From: an uncultured Myxococcales bacterium | GTDB taxonomy: Bacteria > Myxococcota > Myxococcia > Myxococcales > Myxococcaceae | Direction: 5' to 3' | NCBI GenBank assembly: GCA_937980205.1 | Contig: CALJKW010000013.1 | Location: 1-64,000 of the forward strand | DNA length: 64,000 nucleotides | Shown here: positions 13,700-22,274 of the stretch, piece after piece | How positions within the stretch are numbered: position 1 is the first letter of the stretch | How the letters are laid out: every line of letters begins with the position of its first letter | The notes under the pieces: model-generated | Seen by the model: the letters and a program-made list of their open reading frames with translations, nothing else | What the model was told of the DNA's origin: nothing | The model's database searches: none | Translations under genes and position numbers: made by a program

Positions 13700-14766
13700 A
13701 ACGACTCGCGCTCGCCGTCGTGCTCGCCACCGCTGCCTGCAACCGCGGGGGCATTCCCAACCCGAACGGCCCCGACGGCGGAAAGAACGTCCACGGTGAC
13801 GACGCCGGCGAGCAGACGACCGGCTGCATGAGCGACGCCGAGTGCGGCTCGGGCCAGGTCTGCGTGAACTGCGGCGGTGTCGGGTCGTGCACGCCGGGCT
13901 GCCGCGCCGACGCGCAGTGCGGCACGCGGGAGATCTGCCAGATGGGCACCATCTGCCAGACGTGTCCGTGTCCTCCGGGCTGGTGCGTCATCGACCCGTG
14001 CCGCGACGAGGACGGCGACGGCTTCGTGCCGGGCAATGACCCGAACGTCACGTGCCCGGGCAAGCAGAAGGGCGACTGCAACGACCGCGCTCCCGACGTG
14101 AAGCCCGGAGCGCCGGAGCTCTGCAAGAACTACCGCGACGACAACTGCGACGACGTCATCGACGAGCGCGACCCGACCTGCGCGTGCCCCACCGGCCAGC
14201 AGAAGTGCGGCAACGCGTGGGAGTGCGGCAACGTCGGCGGCGTCGCGTGCACCAAGGGCTGCTGCGACTCGTGCGGCAACAACCAGGTGAAGCCGAACTG
14301 CAGCTGGGGCGGCGGCTCGTATTGCGCGCAGCGCTACGGGACGAACCCGGTGACCGGCTGCAGCTATGGCTGGCTGTGCGACAACTGCGGCAGCTGCCCG
14401 CAGACGGTGGACCCGGTCTGCGCGGTCAACGGCTCGACGTACGACAACGCGTGCCTGCTCGGCTTGCGCTTCACGAAGCAGATTCACACCGGCGCGTGTC
14501 TGCAGGGCGAGGGCCTGTACTGCGACGGCCCCGCCGGCGCTCAGGGCGCGCTCGACGGCGGCTGCGGCCCGAGCGGCCAGCTCTACTGCCGCGCCTCGTG
14601 CCCGAACGCCACCTCGTGCGGCTACAAGCAGTGCACGAAGAAGGGCGCCTGCCTGGTGGACTCCGATTGCCCGGCTGGGCTGCCGGCGCCGACGTCGGCC
14701 GACTGCGATGGCGGGACGCCGTCGCAGCGGTGCGTGGCGAACGCGTGCGTGACGAGCTGCCAGTAA
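13696..14766 (+). CDS. Second MopRP/Kazal-type lipoprotein, tandem paralogue
   Basis: A 356-residue paralogue of the preceding gene, starting at ATG 13696 inside its stop. The start is fixed by the signal peptide MKRLALAVVLATAAC (lipobox Cys15); the frame is open further upstream but lacks a signal there. The same domain order follows: Cys-rich CVNCGG/CRADAQC repeats, DEDGDGF with GDCNDRAPDVKPGAPELC (MopRP-like), then a Kazal-like segment (CPQTVDPVCAVNGSTYDNACLLG). The Gly linker is short here. The calcium-like motif is weaker in this copy (DDNCDDVID). Probable extracellular inhibitor or structural protein; the pair arose by tandem duplication. Confidence 0.85.
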   Translation: MKRLALAVVLATAACNRGGIPNPNGPDGGKNVHGDDAGEQTTGCMSDAECGSGQVCVNCGGVGSCTPGCRADAQCGTREICQMGTICQTCPCPPGWCVIDPCRDEDGDGFVPGNDPNVTCPGKQKGDCNDRAPDVKPGAPELCKNYRDDNCDDVIDERDPTCACPTGQQKCGNAWECGNVGGVACTKGCCDSCGNNQVKPNCSWGGGSYCAQRYGTNPVTGCSYGWLCDNCGSCPQTVDPVCAVNGSTYDNACLLGLRFTKQIHTGACLQGEGLYCDGPAGAQGALDGGCGPSGQLYCRASCPNATSCGYKQCTKKGACLVDSDCPAGLPAPTSADCDGGTPSQRCVANACVTSCQ

Positions 14767-14830
14767 GCACGAGCTCGCCGCAGCCGACCCGTGGCCCGCT
14801 TCTTCCGGAGGTCTTGCGGAGCGGGTCGTT

Positions 14831-15226
14831 TCAGCCCGGCGCTGTTCCCGTCGGGCCCGGCGCCTTGCGCTTCAGCGCCTCGGCCACCTGCGCGCGCAGC
14901 GTGTTCTCGTCCGACGTCTTCGCGATGAAGCCGTCGGCGCCGCTCGAGCGCACGAGCTTCTCGAGGTCGGCCGGGTCTTTCGCCGAGTAGAGGACGATGC
15001 GGCAGGCGTGCAGCTGGTGGGCACGCGCGATCCACACGACGGCGTCGCCCTCGAGCGCGGGCATCTGCACGTCGACGAGGGCGAGCTCGGGCTCGAGCTT
15101 CTCGAGCGCGGTGAAGAACTCGGCGGGCTCGCTGGTCGCGTGCACCTCGTGACCGCCGCCTTCCAGCGCGAGCTTCGTCGCGTTCAGGACCAGGGCGCTG
15201 TCATCGAGCAACAGGATCCGAGCCAC
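14831..15226 (-). CDS. Single-domain response regulator
   Basis: A 131-residue receiver domain with no output domain. Acidic pair Asp8-Asp9, phospho-acceptor Asp52 (LVDVQMP), Ser81 (LYSAKD) and Lys103 (FIAKTS) are all present, so it should be phosphorylated by a histidine kinase and act through protein contacts. No kinase is adjacent. The last 10 residues (KAPGPTGTAPG type) are a flexible tail. It lies downstream of the phosphopantetheinyl transferase on the same strand, but a large palindrome separates them, so co-transcription is doubtful. Confidence 0.9.
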   Translation of the reverse strand: MARILLLDDSALVLNATKLALEGGGHEVHATSEPAEFFTALEKLEPELALVDVQMPALEGDAVVWIARAHQLHACRIVLYSAKDPADLEKLVRSSGADGFIAKTSDENTLRAQVAEALKRKAPGPTGTAPG

Positions 15227-15253
15227 GGTCGCCGACCATATTTCGCGGCTCGA

Positions 15254-15338
15254 CCGAGTTGAACACCCGCGCGCACGCTTCGTGAGAGTCGACCCTGGCC
15301 GCGAGAGGCTGGGAGCGTGCGCCCCGTGTTCAACTCGG
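15254..15338. repeat. Large two-stem palindrome between PPTase and response regulator
   Basis: CCGAGTTGAACAC (15254-15266) pairs perfectly with GTGTTCAACTCGG (15326-15338), and GCGCACGCT (15271-15279) with AGCGTGCGC (15314-15322). The 13-bp and 9-bp stems are separated by a small asymmetric internal loop, with a 34-nt loop on top. It could be a terminator for the phosphopantetheinyl transferase gene, a cruciform-forming site, or a mobile palindromic element. Confidence 0.7.
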
Positions 15339-15350
15339 CCGAGCGGCGGC

Positions 15351-16016
15351 TCAGCGCGCGAGCACCGCGAGGGCGACGGCTCCGTGTGGCAGCCGGAACA
15401 GCTCGACGCGCGTGTCTTCGTTGGCGACGCGCGCCGGCGACAGCGACTCGACGCGCACGCTGCGCGCGCCGGGCGAGAAGACGCCTCCGATGCGCAGCTT
15501 CAGCACCGCTTCCTTCAGCGCCCAGACGGCGGCCTGCGTGCCGTCGTCGGTGAAGGCTCCGCAGGCCTCGGCCTCGCCGTCGCTCATGACGCGCCTCGCG
15601 ATGCGCGGCAGCCGCCGCCCGTCTTCGTCGTCGCAGACGTCGACTCCGACCGGGAACGCCGAGGCAGCCGCCACCGCGTAGCGCTTCGTGTGGCTGATGT
15701 TGATGACCAGGTCCTTCACGCGCTCTCCGTCGAGCCAGACCTCGGGCGCCTCGCTGGGGGCCGGCAGCACCTCGGTGCGGGCCGGGTCGAGCCCGAAGCC
15801 GTCGAAGAGCAGCTGCTTCGCGACGCGCCGGCCGTGCAGCCACTCGCTGCGCCGGTGCGGCCACGGCATCTCGGCGAGCAGCTGCCGCTCGCGGGGGCCG
15901 AGCACCACGTGCGGCTCACCCGGCTCGCGCTCGTGGGCGAGCAGCTTCGCTCCGAGCGCGTCGGGCTCGAGCGTACCGGCTGCGAGCGGGCGGCCGACGG
16001 AGGGCATCGTCACCAT
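15351..16016 (-). CDS. 4'-phosphopantetheinyl transferase superfamily protein
   Basis: A 221-residue Sfp/EntD-type enzyme that would transfer the phosphopantetheine arm of CoA to a Ser on carrier proteins of polyketide, peptide or fatty-acid synthases. Signature residues are present: GVDV with Mg-binding Asp126, an acidic residue soon after (CDDED), the WALKEAVLK motif (Trp165 to Lys173) and the ISHTKRYAV strand before it. Length fits the Sfp class. No biosynthetic cluster lies nearby, so it may act in trans. ATG 16016 (or ATG 16007) overlaps head-on with the start of the divergent NTF2-like gene. Confidence 0.85.
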   Translation of the reverse strand: MVTMPSVGRPLAAGTLEPDALGAKLLAHEREPGEPHVVLGPRERQLLAEMPWPHRRSEWLHGRRVAKQLLFDGFGLDPARTEVLPAPSEAPEVWLDGERVKDLVINISHTKRYAVAAASAFPVGVDVCDDEDGRRLPRIARRVMSDGEAEACGAFTDDGTQAAVWALKEAVLKLRIGGVFSPGARSVRVESLSPARVANEDTRVELFRLPHGAVALAVLAR

Positions 16017-16449
16017 GTTATGGCGTCAGCCCGTGCACGATGTCGACGAGTTCTTCCGTGCGTACGGCGCCGCCTTCCAGGCGAGGGACCTCGCGGCCAT
16101 CTGCAGCTTGTGGTCCTTCCCCGCGCACATCGTGAGCGACGCGGGCGACAAGGTGTCGGCGGTCGTCGTGCCCTCGCCCGAGGCGTTCTCGGGGCCGCTT
16201 CAGCACATCCTCGACATGTACGGCCGCGTCGGCTGCAAGCGCATCGTGGTGCGCGAGCTCGACGTCGACGAGCTGTCCGGCAGCCTGCGCCGCGCGACGG
16301 TGAAGTGGGGCCTCGTCGGGCTCGCGGACCTGCCGCTCTACGACTTCACCACCTCGTACCTGCTCGCGCGGCTCGAGGGGAAGTGGCGGGCGCTGTCGGC
16401 GGTTTCGCACGACGAGATGAAGCAGTACCGGCGGTTCATCGGGAGATGA
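16015..16449 (+). CDS. NTF2/SnoaL-like small protein
   Basis: A 144-residue protein with the NTF2-like cone-fold pattern: N-terminal helix FFRAYGAAFQARDLAAICSLW, a mid strand with the histidine of FPAHIVSD, and C-terminal strands ending in FTTSYLLARLEGKWRALSAVSHDE. Members include isomerases, dehydratases and binding proteins; no specific activity can be assigned. The start ATG at 16015 overlaps the ATG of the opposite gene, so the promoter of each gene must lie inside the other. A GTG at 16030 is an alternative start that would free a few bases. Confidence 0.7.
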   Translation: MLWRQPVHDVDEFFRAYGAAFQARDLAAICSLWSFPAHIVSDAGDKVSAVVVPSPEAFSGPLQHILDMYGRVGCKRIVVRELDVDELSGSLRRATVKWGLVGLADLPLYDFTTSYLLARLEGKWRALSAVSHDEMKQYRRFIGR

Positions 16450-16474
16450 CCGAAATTACGTGGCTCGGTCGCAG

Positions 16475-16570
16475 CTCCGTTCGCCCTGAGCGGAGCAGCC
16501 CGAAGGGCCGCGAAGCCGACGCGAGGCCCGCTTCGACTACGGCCTTCGGCCTCCGCTGCGCGTGAACGAG
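16475..16570. repeat. Dispersed palindromic repeat, copy 1
   Basis: An imperfect hairpin whose arms carry CGTTC..CCTGAGCGGAG with CCCGAAGGGCC on the left and GGCCTTCGGCCTCCGC with GTGAACG on the right. The reverse complement of the right arm (CGTTCACGC..AGCGGAG..CCGAAGGC) almost matches the left arm of the repeat at 33342-33402. It sits between two convergent genes, just after the stop of the giant Ig-repeat gene. Confidence 0.65.
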
Positions 16571-16595
16571 AGGGCGATGAACCCGAGGTGCTGCT

Positions 16596-19500
16596 TCACG
16601 GCACCAGCTGCCACACGAACAGCGTGAACGTAGCGTTGGTGTTCGAGCCGCTTCCGCGCTCGATGGACACCGAGGTCGGGCTCGCGAACGACGCGCGGGC
16701 GGTGACGTCGCGGATGCGGTCCTGCGTCGAGTCGGCGGTCTCGCCCCACGCCTGGCCGCCGCCGAAGCCCTGACCGGAGAAGAACACCACCGAGCGGGTG
16801 ACGTCGGAGAGGCTCACCGGCTGGGTCGTCGACGCCGCGCTGGTGTTCACCGTGTACACCTCGACCCGGTTCGCCCCCGCGGGCAGCATCACGCGCTCGT
16901 ATTCGATGACGAAGCCGTCGTCGTCGCAGGCGTTCGCCGAGTTCCCGCTCGTGCGGCTGAAGGTCAGGCTCGTCGTCGAGGCGAGCGCGCCGCGGAAGGC
17001 GAGGTGGCACATCTCGGTCGGGTTGCCGGCGCCGGTTCCCCAGCGGTTGGTGTGCAGCAGGAAGACGGGGTTCGTCAGCGAATCGGGCAGCGGGCTGACC
17101 GACACCGACGTGCTGCCGTTGTTGATCTGCACCGGCAGCGTGCCGCGCTCGACGGTCGAGCCGGTCCACTGCACCACCTGCAGCGCGTACGTCATCGCGA
17201 CGTTCGGCGTGGTGAGCCGCTCGAGCGTCACGGTGTTCGCCGCGGTCAGCCGGGCCGTGGTGAGCCGGTGGTCGTCGTATTCGGCGGCGGCCGCGTCCAT
17301 CTGGCTCGACAGCAGCAAGAACGTCGACGCGACGTTCGCCACCGAGTTGACCGTGACGGCCTGCGACGCCGCCATGGTCGACGCGATCGAGTTGAGGTGC
17401 TGCACGACCAGCCCGGTCGGCCGTGAGACGGTGTGCCACCGAATCGCGATGGCGCCGGTCGTGCCGAAGCGCGAGCAGGTGATGGTCATCGAGTCGGTCA
17501 GCACGCAGCGCACCGCGTTCGTGGCGATGCCGGCGTTGTTGGCGGTGGTGACCTGGAACAGCATCATCGTGCGCGACAGGTTCGAGCTCAGCGGCGGGCT
17601 GACGGCGCACGTCGTGCTGCTCGCGGTGTCGGCGATGGTGCAGGTGCCGGTGCGCACCGCGGGCGCGATGGTCGCCGCCTGAGTGCCGCCGGTGAACCCG
17701 CTCGCGCCGACCATCATGTCGAACGTCCCTCCGGTGATGCCCTTCACGTAGAACGTGCCGGTGGCCTGGCTCGCGGGGATCTGCGTGGTGACGGTCGAGG
17801 TGGTGCACGCCGCGTCGGCGTAGAAGAGGAAGCCGGTGGCCGGCCCTCCGCCGGAGAGCTGCGAGGTGAGGTTGACCGTCGTCGCGCCCGTCACCGTGGT
17901 GTTGTTGTCGGCGGCGTCGCGCGCCTGGACGGTGACGGGGCCCGAGCACTCGCCGGCCATCAGCGACGGCGGCGCGCTGGTGATGGCGAGCTTCGAGGCG
18001 ACTCCGGCGGTGATGGTCTGCACCTGCGGCGCGAGCAGCGGCAGCGACGGCGAAGACGCCACCGAGACCGAGACGGTGGAGCCGCTGGTGAGCGCTCCGC
18101 CGCGCATGTGGAAGGTGCCCTCCCCGTCGCCGGGCGTCAGCGTGAACGCGCCACCCGAGCCCGTGTCGCACGCCGAGTTGGAGAAGAACGTGCCTCCGCT
18201 CATCGGGCTCGCGGCCGGAGTCACCGTGGTGGCGACCGACACGGTCGTCGGGTTCGTGAACTGGTCGAGCACGCGGACGGTGAGCGGCATCGCCGAGCAG
18301 CGGTCGACTCCGATGGTCTGGCCGCTGCCGACGAAGCCGAGCTGCGCGGCCGGGCCGGGCTGAACGGTGAGCGACTGCGTCGCGGCGGTGAGGCCGGTGC
18401 CCGACGTGGTGAGCGTGTACGGGCTCATGACCGTGCGCGTCGCGGTGAGGTAGTAGGTCGCCTGCGTGCTGCCCATCGGCATGAGGAAGCTGGGAGCCGG
18501 CGAGGTGCAGCCCGAGTCGAGGAAGAAGACCGCGTTCGCGGCCACGGCGGTGCTCGGCGTGACCGTGATGTTCGACGTCACGGCGGCCGCGTTGCCGTAC
18601 TGGTCGCGCGCCTCGACGGTGACCGGCCCCGCGCAGGCAGACGTCGCCTGCACCGTCAGCGGGCTCGTCGTGTAGAAGAAGCGGTCGGGCGCGATCGGCG
18701 AGATGTTCTGGTTCACGCTGTCCGGCGCCAGGCTGCCGGAGCTCGCCGTCACCTGCACCGTGCCCGGTACGGTGCCGATGAAGTTGAACGTCGCCGTCGA
18801 GCCCGTGGTGATGTTGAGCGTGGGGCCGAGCGGCGTGGTGCAGCCGCCGCCCTGGTAGAACGTGAACCCCATCGCCGGGTTGGCCGCGAGCGTCACCGCC
18901 GTGGTGCCGGTCGAGACGGGGTTGCCGAACGCGTCCTGCCGCTGGACCGTGACGGCCGTCGAGCACGCCCCGGCGTTGCGCGTCTGACCGCCGCCGCCGG
19001 TGATGCGCAGCTGGCTGACGGCTGCGGGCACGATGGTGTGCATCTGCGACGTGGCGCCGAGGCCCATTGCGCTCGCGGAGAGCATGAACGACTGCGCCAC
19101 GTTTCCGCGGAAGTAGAACGTCGTCGTCGACGAGCCGGCGCCGAGCTGCACCGTCGGGTTGACGCTGACGCAGGCCGCGTCGCCGCAGTACTCGAACGAC
19201 ATCGGCACCGGCATCGGGTTGAGCGTCACCGCCGTCGGCATCGCGACCGGCGACGGGTTGCCGAACGCGTCGCGCGCCTCGAGCGTCACCGCCGCCGACA
19301 CGGTGCCGGCGACGACCATCGGCTGCGGCGCCGTGGTGAAGGCGATCACCGAAGGGGAAGAGACCGTGATGCTCGCCTGCTGCGTGCCCGCCATCGCGAC
19401 GCCCATGCCGGTGCCGGTGACGTTGTGCATGCCGGGCGTGGTGCCGCGGAAGAAGACGGTCACCGTCGCCGAGCTCGCGGGGATGGTCGTCGAGGCGATG

Positions 19501-22241
19501 GGCATGCCGCCGCAGCCGGCCGCGGGGAAGAACGAGATGCCGGTGCCTCCGCTCAGCGCCACGTTCAGCGCCTGGTTGACGGTGACGGGGTTGTCGAACT
19601 GATCGCGCCGCTCGAAGGTGAGCGCACCGGAGCACTGGCCCGTCAGCAGCGACTGCGGGCTGGTGAGCACCACGAGCTTCGAAGCGGCGGCGGCGTTGAC
19701 GGTGAGCGGCTGCGTCGCGGTGCCGACTCCCGCGCCCTGCGCCTGCAGCGTGTACGAGGGGATGAGGTTGCCCCTCGCGTAGAAGACGACCTGCGACTGG
19801 CCGGCGGTCACCGTGGCGGTGGGGATCGCGGCCGAGGCGCACATCGCGTCGGAGTGGAACGTGAGCGCCGTGCCCGGCGTCGCGCTGAGCGTGAGCGCCA
19901 GGTCCGACGTCACCGGAGACACGTTGAGGAACGCGTCGCGCGTCTGCACGGTGAGCGCCTGCGAGCAGGTGCCGGCGGTGATGGTGCGCGCCGTGTTCAC
20001 GAAGGCGATCGCCGAGGCGACGGCGGGGCGGATGGTGGCGACCTGCGGGCCCGGGCCCATCGGCAGCGTCGACGACGGCGTCATCGTCACCATCGTCGCG
20101 GTGAGCCCGAGGAAGTAGAAGCTCACCTGCGCCGAGTTCGCCGGCATCTGCACCGACGTCACCTGCGTGGTGCACGTCGGGTCCGAGTAGAACGTGAAGC
20201 CGGCCGCGGGCGCCGCGGCGAGGTTGACGGTGAGCGGCGTCATCACGTTCGAGCGGTTGCCGCCGCTGTCGCGCGCCTCGACCGTCACCGCGCCCGAGCA
20301 CTCGTTCGCGGTGCGCATCTGCGGAGCCGTCAGGTACGCGAGGGCGGCCGGCGGGCCGACGCCGACGTTCGTCACCTGCGTCGGGTCGGGATCGAGCGCC
20401 GAGTCCGCCGTCATCGTGACCAGGCCCGCGACGTTGCCGCGGTACGAGAACACCACCTCGTCCGCGTTGGACGGAATCGAGACGCCGGTGACGGCCGCTC
20501 CGCCGCAGCCCATGCCGGCGTGGAAGGTGAAGCCGGTGGACGGGGTCGCAGAGAGTGCGATGGCGAGCGGCGCGGTGACCCTCGACCGGTTGCCGTACAT
20601 GTCCTGGGTCTGCAGCCGCACCGGGCCCGAGCACGTCGTCGTCTGCACGCCCTGCGGGCCCGTCGCGAAGGCGAGCCGCACCGCGGGCGCGGCGGTGATG
20701 GTCTGGACCTGGGCGGCCTGCATGAGGCCTCCGCCCGAGGCGGTGACCGAGGGCATGCCGGCGCCCGTGGCGGAGAAGTAGACCGTGACGTTGCCGGCGC
20801 CCGCGGGGATGTTCGCGGCGGTGATGGCGGAGCCGCCCGAGCAGTTGCTCCCGGTGAAGAACGTCATCGTCGGCGCGGACAGGCTGATGGACGTCGGCAT
20901 CATCGCCGTGGTGTCGGTGCCCTGCGCGTCGACGAGCTTGAGCGTCATCGGAGTCGAGCAGGCGCCGGCGACCACCGTCTGCGTCGAGGTGACGAAGACG
21001 ATGCGCGTGGGGTCTCCGGGGACGATGGTCTGCGTCTGCATCGCGGTGCCGAGCGCTCCGGCCGAGGCGGTGAGCGCGACCATGGCGGGCGGGCGCGAGG
21101 GCCTGAAGTAGAAGGTGAGCGAGGGCGTGCCGCTCTGCAGCGCCGGCATCGTCAGCGGCGCGGAGCAGCTCGCGTCGGAGAACAGCGCGAAGCCCATCGC
21201 CGGCATCGCGGTGAGCGTGACCGGCACGTTCGCGGCGACCGGGGCGGCGTTGCCGGACATGTCTCGCGCCTCGACGGTGACCGGCGCCGAGCACGCGTCG
21301 GACTTCACGGTCTGCGCGGCGGTCGCGAACGCGATGCTGACCGCCGGGCCCGGGTTGATGCGGAAGTCCTGCTGCGTCGAGCCGAAGCCCATCGCCGAGG
21401 CGTCGAGCCGCGTGAGGCCGGCGCGCGTGGCGCGGGCGTAGAAGCGGACCTCGCGCATCATTCGCGGAATCGCGCGCGTCGTCGCGGGCAGCGTGCAGCC
21501 CGAGTCCTCGAAGAACTGCAGCCCGAGCGCGCCGCCGGGCTCGGTGAGCGTGACGGTGGTGTCTGCGCCGACCGGAGCGGGCATGCCCTGATCGTCGCGG
21601 GCCTCGACGACGATGGCCTGCGAGCACTGCGTGGCGGTGGTGGTGAGCGGCGGGTTCGTGAACGCGAGCGAGACGGCCGGGCGCACGCAGGTCATGCCGG
21701 CGCACGCGGGGTCGTCGCAGCCGATGCGGCCGTTGCAGTTGAAGTCGACCGGCATGCCGCAGGCCTCGTTGGCTCCGGGGCTCACGGTGCGCTGGGTGTC
21801 GTCGCAGTCGGGGCCGCCGCGGGTGGTGCCGGTGTAGCCGTCTTGATCCGCGTCGTCGGTAGGGCCCGGCGGCCGGACGGTGAAGTCGACGCGATCGATG
21901 CGCGCGGCGACGAAGCGGACCTGTTGATCCGCGGGCGCGGCGTTCGGCCGCGCGGGGTCGGTGCAGCCCGAGACGGACCAGAGGCCCTGCGCGCGGACTC
22001 GGACGTCGTCGGGGAGGGCGGGGTCTCCGGACTGGGAGACTCCGAGCTCGAGGGTCTTCTTGTCGCCGAGGGGAAAACGCTTCGACGTGAGGAGCGTGCC
22101 GTTCATGTCCGAGACGACCAGCTCGACGCACGTCACGCGCGCGGCGGGGTCGATCTGAACGGCAGCGATGATTCCCCCGTCTTCGGGGGGCTTTTTGCAC
22201 GCGGCCACGAGGAGCACCGCGAGCACCAGACGCAGTTTCAT
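16596..22241 (-). CDS. 1881-residue lipoprotein with 12 Ig-like Cys-paired repeats
   Basis: Signal peptide MKLRLVLAVLLVAAC (Cys15) marks it as a lipoprotein and fixes the start at 22241. Residues about 110-160 hold a MopRP-like metal-binding segment (DADQDGYTG, PDCDDTQRTVSPGANEAC) and a Cys cluster. Then come 12 repeats of about 100 residues, each with CSxxxTVEARDxxGN near the start and a second Cys about 30 residues later (FYSDxxC), resembling bacterial Ig-like/invasin modules. Repeat 8 lacks the first Cys. The C-terminal 350 residues are a different beta-rich domain with TWxG and RV-rich strands. The role is likely a stalk or adhesin on the cell surface. No MYXO-CTERM tail. Divergent from the ankyrin gene with 33 bp between. 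Confidence 0.85.
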   Translation of the reverse strand: MKLRLVLAVLLVAACKKPPEDGGIIAAVQIDPAARVTCVELVVSDMNGTLLTSKRFPLGDKKTLELGVSQSGDPALPDDVRVRAQGLWSVSGCTDPARPNAAPADQQVRFVAARIDRVDFTVRPPGPTDDADQDGYTGTTRGGPDCDDTQRTVSPGANEACGMPVDFNCNGRIGCDDPACAGMTCVRPAVSLAFTNPPLTTTATQCSQAIVVEARDDQGMPAPVGADTTVTLTEPGGALGLQFFEDSGCTLPATTRAIPRMMREVRFYARATRAGLTRLDASAMGFGSTQQDFRINPGPAVSIAFATAAQTVKSDACSAPVTVEARDMSGNAAPVAANVPVTLTAMPAMGFALFSDASCSAPLTMPALQSGTPSLTFYFRPSRPPAMVALTASAGALGTAMQTQTIVPGDPTRIVFVTSTQTVVAGACSTPMTLKLVDAQGTDTTAMMPTSISLSAPTMTFFTGSNCSGGSAITAANIPAGAGNVTVYFSATGAGMPSVTASGGGLMQAAQVQTITAAPAVRLAFATGPQGVQTTTCSGPVRLQTQDMYGNRSRVTAPLAIALSATPSTGFTFHAGMGCGGAAVTGVSIPSNADEVVFSYRGNVAGLVTMTADSALDPDPTQVTNVGVGPPAALAYLTAPQMRTANECSGAVTVEARDSGGNRSNVMTPLTVNLAAAPAAGFTFYSDPTCTTQVTSVQMPANSAQVSFYFLGLTATMVTMTPSSTLPMGPGPQVATIRPAVASAIAFVNTARTITAGTCSQALTVQTRDAFLNVSPVTSDLALTLSATPGTALTFHSDAMCASAAIPTATVTAGQSQVVFYARGNLIPSYTLQAQGAGVGTATQPLTVNAAAASKLVVLTSPQSLLTGQCSGALTFERRDQFDNPVTVNQALNVALSGGTGISFFPAAGCGGMPIASTTIPASSATVTVFFRGTTPGMHNVTGTGMGVAMAGTQQASITVSSPSVIAFTTAPQPMVVAGTVSAAVTLEARDAFGNPSPVAMPTAVTLNPMPVPMSFEYCGDAACVSVNPTVQLGAGSSTTTFYFRGNVAQSFMLSASAMGLGATSQMHTIVPAAVSQLRITGGGGQTRNAGACSTAVTVQRQDAFGNPVSTGTTAVTLAANPAMGFTFYQGGGCTTPLGPTLNITTGSTATFNFIGTVPGTVQVTASSGSLAPDSVNQNISPIAPDRFFYTTSPLTVQATSACAGPVTVEARDQYGNAAAVTSNITVTPSTAVAANAVFFLDSGCTSPAPSFLMPMGSTQATYYLTATRTVMSPYTLTTSGTGLTAATQSLTVQPGPAAQLGFVGSGQTIGVDRCSAMPLTVRVLDQFTNPTTVSVATTVTPAASPMSGGTFFSNSACDTGSGGAFTLTPGDGEGTFHMRGGALTSGSTVSVSVASSPSLPLLAPQVQTITAGVASKLAITSAPPSLMAGECSGPVTVQARDAADNNTTVTGATTVNLTSQLSGGGPATGFLFYADAACTTSTVTTQIPASQATGTFYVKGITGGTFDMMVGASGFTGGTQAATIAPAVRTGTCTIADTASSTTCAVSPPLSSNLSRTMMLFQVTTANNAGIATNAVRCVLTDSMTITCSRFGTTGAIAIRWHTVSRPTGLVVQHLNSIASTMAASQAVTVNSVANVASTFLLLSSQMDAAAAEYDDHRLTTARLTAANTVTLERLTTPNVAMTYALQVVQWTGSTVERGTLPVQINNGSTSVSVSPLPDSLTNPVFLLHTNRWGTGAGNPTEMCHLAFRGALASTTSLTFSRTSGNSANACDDDGFVIEYERVMLPAGANRVEVYTVNTSAASTTQPVSLSDVTRSVVFFSGQGFGGGQAWGETADSTQDRIRDVTARASFASPTSVSIERGSGSNTNATFTLFVWQLVP

Positions 22242-22274
22242 GAGGAGGCCGGCGAATCTAGCATCGGTTTCGCG

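Noticed and set aside
15254..15338. Intrinsic terminator
   Set aside because: Kept as a palindrome instead: no T-tract follows on either strand and the 34-nt loop is too long for a typical terminator.
16537..22200. Second long minus-strand frame of about 1890 codons within the Ig-repeat gene
   Set aside because: Its Arg/His-rich composition lacks a signal peptide and any domain, whereas the other frame gives 12 regular repeats.
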